NCBI RefSeq assembly: GCF_040219615.1
Contig: NZ_JAVJSE010000040.1
Coordinates: 62,001-126,000, forward strand
Reading direction: 5' to 3'
DNA: 64,000 nt
From: Thalassobaculum_A sp040219615
GTDB taxonomy: Bacteria > Pseudomonadota > Alphaproteobacteria > Thalassobaculales > Thalassobaculaceae
The stretch's first letter is position 1. Every line of letters begins with the position of its first letter. Under the pieces are notes generated by a model, which did not search any database, was not told where the DNA came from, and saw nothing but the letters and a program-made list of their open reading frames with translations. This document shows positions 60,439 to 64,000 of this stretch, in pieces. A program made the translations under genes and the position numbers.

Positions 60439-61970
60439 CACGCCGCCTCGACCCGGACGATCGGCGGGTGGGTGGCGACATAGTCCAGGGCATATTCGAG
60501 CTCGCCCGGGCTGTCGGCGTGCAGGGTGAACAGCGGCTGCCCGGGTTCGACCATGCGGTCCAGTCCGGCATGCAGCTCGAGGCCGGCGGCCTTGGCGACC
60601 GGTGCGCCGGCCAGCTTGGCCGCCATCGCCAGGGCGCGGTTGTCGATCGCCGCCACCCGCCCGGCCCGGACGGCCGTCACCGGCCGCCGATGGACCGCCT
60701 CCGGGGGTGTCCGCATGCCGCCCTGGGCCTCGCAGATCGCCTGGAACTTCCGCCACGCCCGGCCGTCGGCCAGCACCGCGCCGGCGATCGCGATCCCGGT
60801 GCCGGCGGCCGCCGCCCCGGCCATCTCCAGCAGCGCGCCGGCCAGCGCCAGCGACCGGGTCCGCAGGTCGGGCGGCGCATCCGGCCGGTTCTGCAGGACG
60901 TCCAGCACGTCGCGGGCCTCCAGCGCCGGCCCGATGCCGCGGCCGACCGGCTGGCGCCCGTCGGTCCGGATGCAGGACAGCCGGATGCCCAGGCTGGTCG
61001 CAACCACCGTCAGCGCGCCCTCCAGGCGCTCGGCGTCGGCCTCGGTCCGCACCTTCGCGGTCGGCCCCACCGGCAGGTCGAGCACCAGATGGGTCGAGCC
61101 GGCCGCCGCCTTCTTCGACAGTACCGAGGCGACCAGCTGGCCCTCGCTGTCGATGTCGAGGGCGCGCTCGACCCGGATCAGGGTGTCGTCGATCGGGCTC
61201 AGCCGCACCGCGCCGCCCCACACCACGCAGCCGCCCTCGCGCTCGACCACCCGGCGCATGGCCGGCAGGTCGAGGTCGACCGGCGCCATGGTCTCCATGA
61301 CGTCGGCGGTGCCGGCCGGCGAGGTGATCGCCCTCGACGAGGTCTTCGGGATCGTCAGCCCGCAGGCCGCCACGATCGCGACCACGATCGGGGTAGTTCG
61401 GTTGCCGGGCAGGCCGCCGACGCAGTGCTTGTCGACGATCGGACCGGCGCCCCAGTCGAGCCGGTCGCCGGAGGCCACCATCGCCCGGGTCAGCTCCAGG
61501 ACCTCGCCGTCGTCGAGTCCGCGCGCCGCGCAGGCGGTGATGAAGGCGGTCAGGTGGACGTCCGAATAGCGCCCGGCGGCGATGTCGCCGACGATCGTCG
61601 CGAGCGCGCGGTCGCCGAACCGGTTGCCGTAGATCTTGGCCCGCAGCAGGCTCAGGGAGTCGAGCGGGGCCGGATGGCTGAAATGCACCAGGTCCCCGTC
61701 CGACAGCGCCAGCCGCCGCCAGGCCGCCTCCGACAGCCCGACCTCGCCGGGGTCGAGCAGGTCGCCCAGGACCTGGTTCACCGTGGCGATGGTCGAGGCG
61801 CTGCCGCTGTGCACGCGAACCCGGGTGCGGGCGACGAAGCCCTCGGCCCGGCAGACCGGGCAGTCCCGGCGCATGTAGACCACCGCCTCCTGCTGGGTGT
61901 CGATCCCGAGACGCCGGGCCCGCAGCGCGTGGCGGCTTTCGTCCATCGGCTGCTCCTGTGTCGCCGGCAT
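60438..61970 (-). CDS. AMP phosphorylase-type (archaeal-like) nucleoside phosphorylase
   Basis: 510 residues. It has an N-terminal extension of about 90 residues with a CPVC pair (Cys37, Cys40), then the pyrimidine-phosphorylase fold. The phosphate-binding motif reads VDKHCVGGLPGNRTT (179-193), the form of archaeal AMP phosphorylases, not the KHSTGG of DeoA. AMP phosphorylase converts NMP and phosphate to base and ribose-1,5-bisphosphate in archaeal nucleotide salvage. Bacterial homologues are often labelled thymidine phosphorylase; NMP is the likelier substrate given this motif. The gene overlaps the PRPP synthetase start and follows the nuclease gene by 3 bases. Confidence 0.85.
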   Translation of the reverse strand: MPATQEQPMDESRHALRARRLGIDTQQEAVVYMRRDCPVCRAEGFVARTRVRVHSGSASTIATVNQVLGDLLDPGEVGLSEAAWRRLALSDGDLVHFSHPAPLDSLSLLRAKIYGNRFGDRALATIVGDIAAGRYSDVHLTAFITACAARGLDDGEVLELTRAMVASGDRLDWGAGPIVDKHCVGGLPGNRTTPIVVAIVAACGLTIPKTSSRAITSPAGTADVMETMAPVDLDLPAMRRVVEREGGCVVWGGAVRLSPIDDTLIRVERALDIDSEGQLVASVLSKKAAAGSTHLVLDLPVGPTAKVRTEADAERLEGALTVVATSLGIRLSCIRTDGRQPVGRGIGPALEARDVLDVLQNRPDAPPDLRTRSLALAGALLEMAGAAAAGTGIAIAGAVLADGRAWRKFQAICEAQGGMRTPPEAVHRRPVTAVRAGRVAAIDNRALAMAAKLAGAPVAKAAGLELHAGLDRMVEPGQPLFTLHADSPGELEYALDYVATHPPIVRVEAA

Positions 61971-61973
61971 CGC

Positions 61974-63338
61974 TCAGTCCAGGGTCACGATGCGCCCGTG
62001 CTCCGGCACCTCGCAATCCCAGCCGAGCTCGTCGACGATCCGCCGGCGCAGCGCCTCCGACGCCGGCGGCTCGCCCTGCACCACGAAGGTCCGGCGCGGC
62101 GGCCGCCGGAAGCCGGACAGCCAGGCCATGATGTCGTCGGCGTCGGCATGGGCCGACAGCAGGTGCAGGTTCGCCACCTCCGCCCGGATCTGCACCATCC
62201 GGCCGTAGATCCTCACGGCCTCCGCGCCGCCGGCGATCGCCGCCCCGCGGGTGCCCTCGGCCTGGAGCCCCCCGAACACGATGGCGTTGCGCGGGTCGGA
62301 GGCGAAATGCGCGAGGTGGTCGAGGATCCGCCCGCCGGTCGCGCGGCCGCTCGCCGAGACGATCACCTTCGGGGCCGGGTCCCGGTCCAGGGCCGCCGAC
62401 TCCCCGGCGTCCTGCACATAGGTCGCGACGTTGCAGGCGGCCCGGCACTCCGCCGCGGTCAGGCGGTGCTCGGCCAGGTACCGGCAGAAGATCTCGGCGG
62501 CGTTCAGCGCCATCGGGCTGTCCACGAACACCGGCAGGTCCGGGATCCGGCGCCGGGCCTTGAGGCGGTGCAGGTGGAACAGCAGGGTCTGCGCCCAGCC
62601 GACCGCCAGCGCCGGGATCAGCACCGTGCCGCCGCGGGCGGCGGTGCGCGAGATCACCTCGGCCAGCAGTTCCTCCGGATCCTCGGCGGCGTGTCGGCGG
62701 TCGCCGTAGACCGACTCCACCAGCAGGAAGTCGGTCTCCTCGACCCGGGCCGGGTCCGGCATGATCGTGCTGTTCCAGCGCCCGAGGTCGCCCGAGAACA
62801 GCACGCTGCGCGCCTCCCAGGACAGCGCCGCCAGCGCCGCCCCCAGGATGTGGCCGGAGGGTCGGAACCGCAGCGTCAGGCCGCCGCCGACGTCGAACGG
62901 CGCGTCGAACGGCACCGGCGCGAACCGGCGCAGCGCCGCCGCCGCGTCGGCCTCGGTGTAGAGCGGCAGCGCCGGGCGGTGCCGCGAGAACCCGTGGCGG
63001 TTGGCCAGTTCGGCGTCGCGTTCCTGTAGCCGCCCGTTGTCGCGCAGCAGGATCTCGCACAGGTCGCGGGTCGCCGGCGTGGCGTGGACCGGGCCGTCGA
63101 AGCCGTCACGGACCAGCCGCGGCAGGTAGCCCGAGTGATCCAGATGCGCGTGGGTCAGGACCACCGCGTCGACCGACCGGGGGTCGAACGGCATCGGTTC
63201 CCAGTTGTGCCGGCGCAGCGGCTTGGACCCCTGGAACAGCCCGCAGTCGACCAGGACCCGCCGGCCGGGTGCCTCCAGCAGATATTTCGAGCCGGTCACC
63301 GTTCCGGCGCCGCCGAAGAACCCGAGGCTGACCGCCAT
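61974..63338 (-). CDS. MBL-fold beta-CASP nuclease (CPSF73-like)
   Basis: 454 residues. The metallo-beta-lactamase core has THAHLDHSG (HxHxDH at 63-68), FSGDLG and the later metal histidines, with SGHILGAA as motif 3. A beta-CASP insertion occupies about 190-365, and the C-terminal LLSAHADADDIMAWL carries the final histidine block. These features define RNA-processing nucleases of the CPSF73/RNase J superfamily, here the short type without KH domains. The ATG at 63338 has GGGAGGAC ahead; the longer frame upstream is not used. It heads the operon with the AMP phosphorylase and PRPP synthetase, which fits RNA turnover feeding nucleotide salvage. Confidence 0.9.
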   Translation of the reverse strand: MAVSLGFFGGAGTVTGSKYLLEAPGRRVLVDCGLFQGSKPLRRHNWEPMPFDPRSVDAVVLTHAHLDHSGYLPRLVRDGFDGPVHATPATRDLCEILLRDNGRLQERDAELANRHGFSRHRPALPLYTEADAAAALRRFAPVPFDAPFDVGGGLTLRFRPSGHILGAALAALSWEARSVLFSGDLGRWNSTIMPDPARVEETDFLLVESVYGDRRHAAEDPEELLAEVISRTAARGGTVLIPALAVGWAQTLLFHLHRLKARRRIPDLPVFVDSPMALNAAEIFCRYLAEHRLTAAECRAACNVATYVQDAGESAALDRDPAPKVIVSASGRATGGRILDHLAHFASDPRNAIVFGGLQAEGTRGAAIAGGAEAVRIYGRMVQIRAEVANLHLLSAHADADDIMAWLSGFRRPPRRTFVVQGEPPASEALRRRIVDELGWDCEVPEHGRIVTLD

Positions 63339-63351
63339 GTACCGTCCTCCC

Positions 63352-63392
63352 GGCCCGATGGGTGGGGCCCGATGGGTAGGGCATCGCCCATC
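63352..63392 (-). promoter_or_regulatory. Repeat-containing 5' leader with alternative hairpins
   Basis: GGCCCGATGGGT occurs twice (63352-63363 and 63366-63377, 14-base period), and the complementary CCCATC lies at 63387-63392. On the minus-strand transcript a single GATGGG arm can pair with either of two CCCATC copies, one of which sits in another GGCCC/GGGCC hairpin just before the GGGAGG ribosome binding site. Translational or transcriptional control is possible but unproven. Confidence 0.3.
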
Positions 63393-63416
63393 CTGGCCAG
63401 CCGCCGGGGGCGGGCA

Positions 63417-63430
63417 TTGACCTGCGTCAA
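63417..63430. promoter_or_regulatory. FNR/FixK/Dnr-type box TTGAC-CTGC-GTCAA
   Basis: A perfect inverted repeat TTGAC-N4-GTCAA, matching the TTGAN6TCAA pattern bound by FNR/FixK/Dnr regulators in alphaproteobacteria. Its centre is 85 bases upstream of the beta-CASP nuclease start. A transcript starting about 41 bases downstream would have a leader of about 44 bases, typical for activation. It also lies 93 bases upstream of the divergent MFS gene. Confidence 0.65.
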
Positions 63431-63522
63431 GCGGATCCAGGCCCCCGTTGAACTGCCCCGCGCGGCCGTGACATCCTCGCCCGAGTGCCCGGGCCAACCG
63501 GGCCGAACACCAGGAAACGCCC

Positions 63523-64000
63523 TTGACCTCCTCGCCTTCGGCCGCCGACGGCGCCCCCGCCCCGCGCTCGCATCTGTTCGCGATTCCCGACTTCCGGCGG
63601 CTGTGGCTGGCCGGGCTGACCTCGTTCGTGGTGCGCTGGCTGGAGATGCTGGCGGTCGGCGTGTTCGCCTACCAGGCCACCGGCTCGGCCTTCCTGGTGG
63701 CCATGCTGACCATGCTGCGGCTGTTGCCTATGGGGCTGTTCGGGGCGCCGCTCGGCGCCTTCGCCGAGCGCATGGAGCGGCGCAGCGCCCTGATCGTCAT
63801 CATGGCGTCGATGATGGCGACCTCGGCGGCCATCGCCGTCCTCGCCGGCCTCGACCGGCTCGAGGTCTGGCACCTGGCGGTCGCCGGCTTCCTCAACGGC
63901 CTGTGCTGGGCGGCCGACAACCCGGTCCGGCGCATGATGATCGGCGACGCGGTCGGGCCGGAGCGCATGGGCCCGGCGATGTCGCTCGACGTCGGTGCCA
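63523..64000 (+). CDS. MFS transporter, N-terminal part (cut by window edge)
   Basis: The frame opens at a TTG at 63523, preceded by AGGAA, and runs off the right edge, leaving about 159 residues. After a polar Ser/Ala/Pro start comes FRRLWLAGLTSFVVRWLE, then successive hydrophobic helices with the loop motif GAFAERMERR. The form is that of the EntS/MFS_3 group of exporters. The substrate is unknown. It is divergent from the nuclease operon and shares with it the FNR-type box region. Confidence 0.75.
   Translation, partial: MTSSPSAADGAPAPRSHLFAIPDFRRLWLAGLTSFVVRWLEMLAVGVFAYQATGSAFLVAMLTMLRLLPMGLFGAPLGAFAERMERRSALIVIMASMMATSAAIAVLAGLDRLEVWHLAVAGFLNGLCWAADNPVRRMMIGDAVGPERMGPAMSLDVGA

Noticed and set aside
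60438..61970. DeoA thymidine phosphorylase
   Set aside because: The motif DKHCVGGLPGN and the N-terminal extension are of the AMP phosphorylase type rather than KHSTGG of DeoA.
59530..63060. A single 1176-codon minus-strand frame covering the PRPP synthetase and running upstream
   Set aside because: Only the last 302 codons are coding. The rest is the wrong frame of the AMP phosphorylase and nuclease genes, so there is no fusion protein.

Overview
The window is about 70% GC, almost fully coding, and reads as an ordinary chromosome segment of an alphaproteobacterium, most like Rhodospirillales. The reasons are the rhizobial-type glpVSTPQU glycerol ABC operon, an EcfG-like ECF sigma factor, PAS_5 proteins and an imelysin operon. 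The assignment to order is inference from gene content. I saw no rRNA, tRNA, CRISPR array, transposase or phage gene. Both ends cut through MFS transporter genes.

Layout. 1-4843: a partial MFS gene, a chemoreceptor and an FMN/FAD oxidoreductase that has lost its Fe-S cysteines. 4845-15166: a complete glycerol regulon. glpR, glpD, glpV, glpS, glpT, glpP, glpQ and glpU lie on the minus strand, glpK is divergent, TTCG-N4-CGAA type operator candidates lie in the gaps, and a terminator closes the block. 15180-20027: an atypical SDR, then a minus-strand signalling block (BamE-like lipoprotein, response regulator, histidine kinase, ECF sigma factor, soluble anti-sigma factor). 20148-24813: an OYE-family enzyme, RecQ, a GNAT acetyltransferase and a divergent TetR regulator with several palindromes between them. 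24889-31535: a dimethylformamidase-like large subunit downstream of an RND efflux pair. 31768-35064: a PAS_5 protein, a small secreted protein, an oxaloacetate-decarboxylase-like enzyme and an MFS gene. 35186-42724: a six-gene iron-type operon (imelysin, DUF2325, Tat multicopper oxidase, di-heme protein, second imelysin, DUF1513) behind two strong palindromes. 42906-48122: phnD-phnC-phnE-phnE and a Na/Pi cotransporter. 48119-51446: hisE, an IMPase-family phosphatase, a SLATT-like membrane protein and an M20 amidohydrolase. 51740-59533: a three-domain Aas protein, a GGDEF-EAL protein with a degenerate GGDEF, a second PAS_5 protein and a YbfB-type MFS. 59530-63338: a minus-strand operon of beta-CASP nuclease, archaeal-type AMP phosphorylase and archaeal-like PRPP synthetase, behind an FNR/FixK-type box.

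Most interesting for follow-up: (1) the nuclease / AMP phosphorylase / PRPP synthetase operon with an oxygen-type regulatory box, which looks like an RNA or nucleotide salvage module for low oxygen; (2) the imelysin operon with an inserted multicopper oxidase and DUF2325 protein; (3) the GlpS/GlpT ATPase pair, whose motif losses are complementary and predict a single working ATP site; (4) the Cys-less TMADH-type oxidoreductase; (5) a solitary SLATT-like protein. Functions are inferred from motifs recognised by eye; no database search was run.
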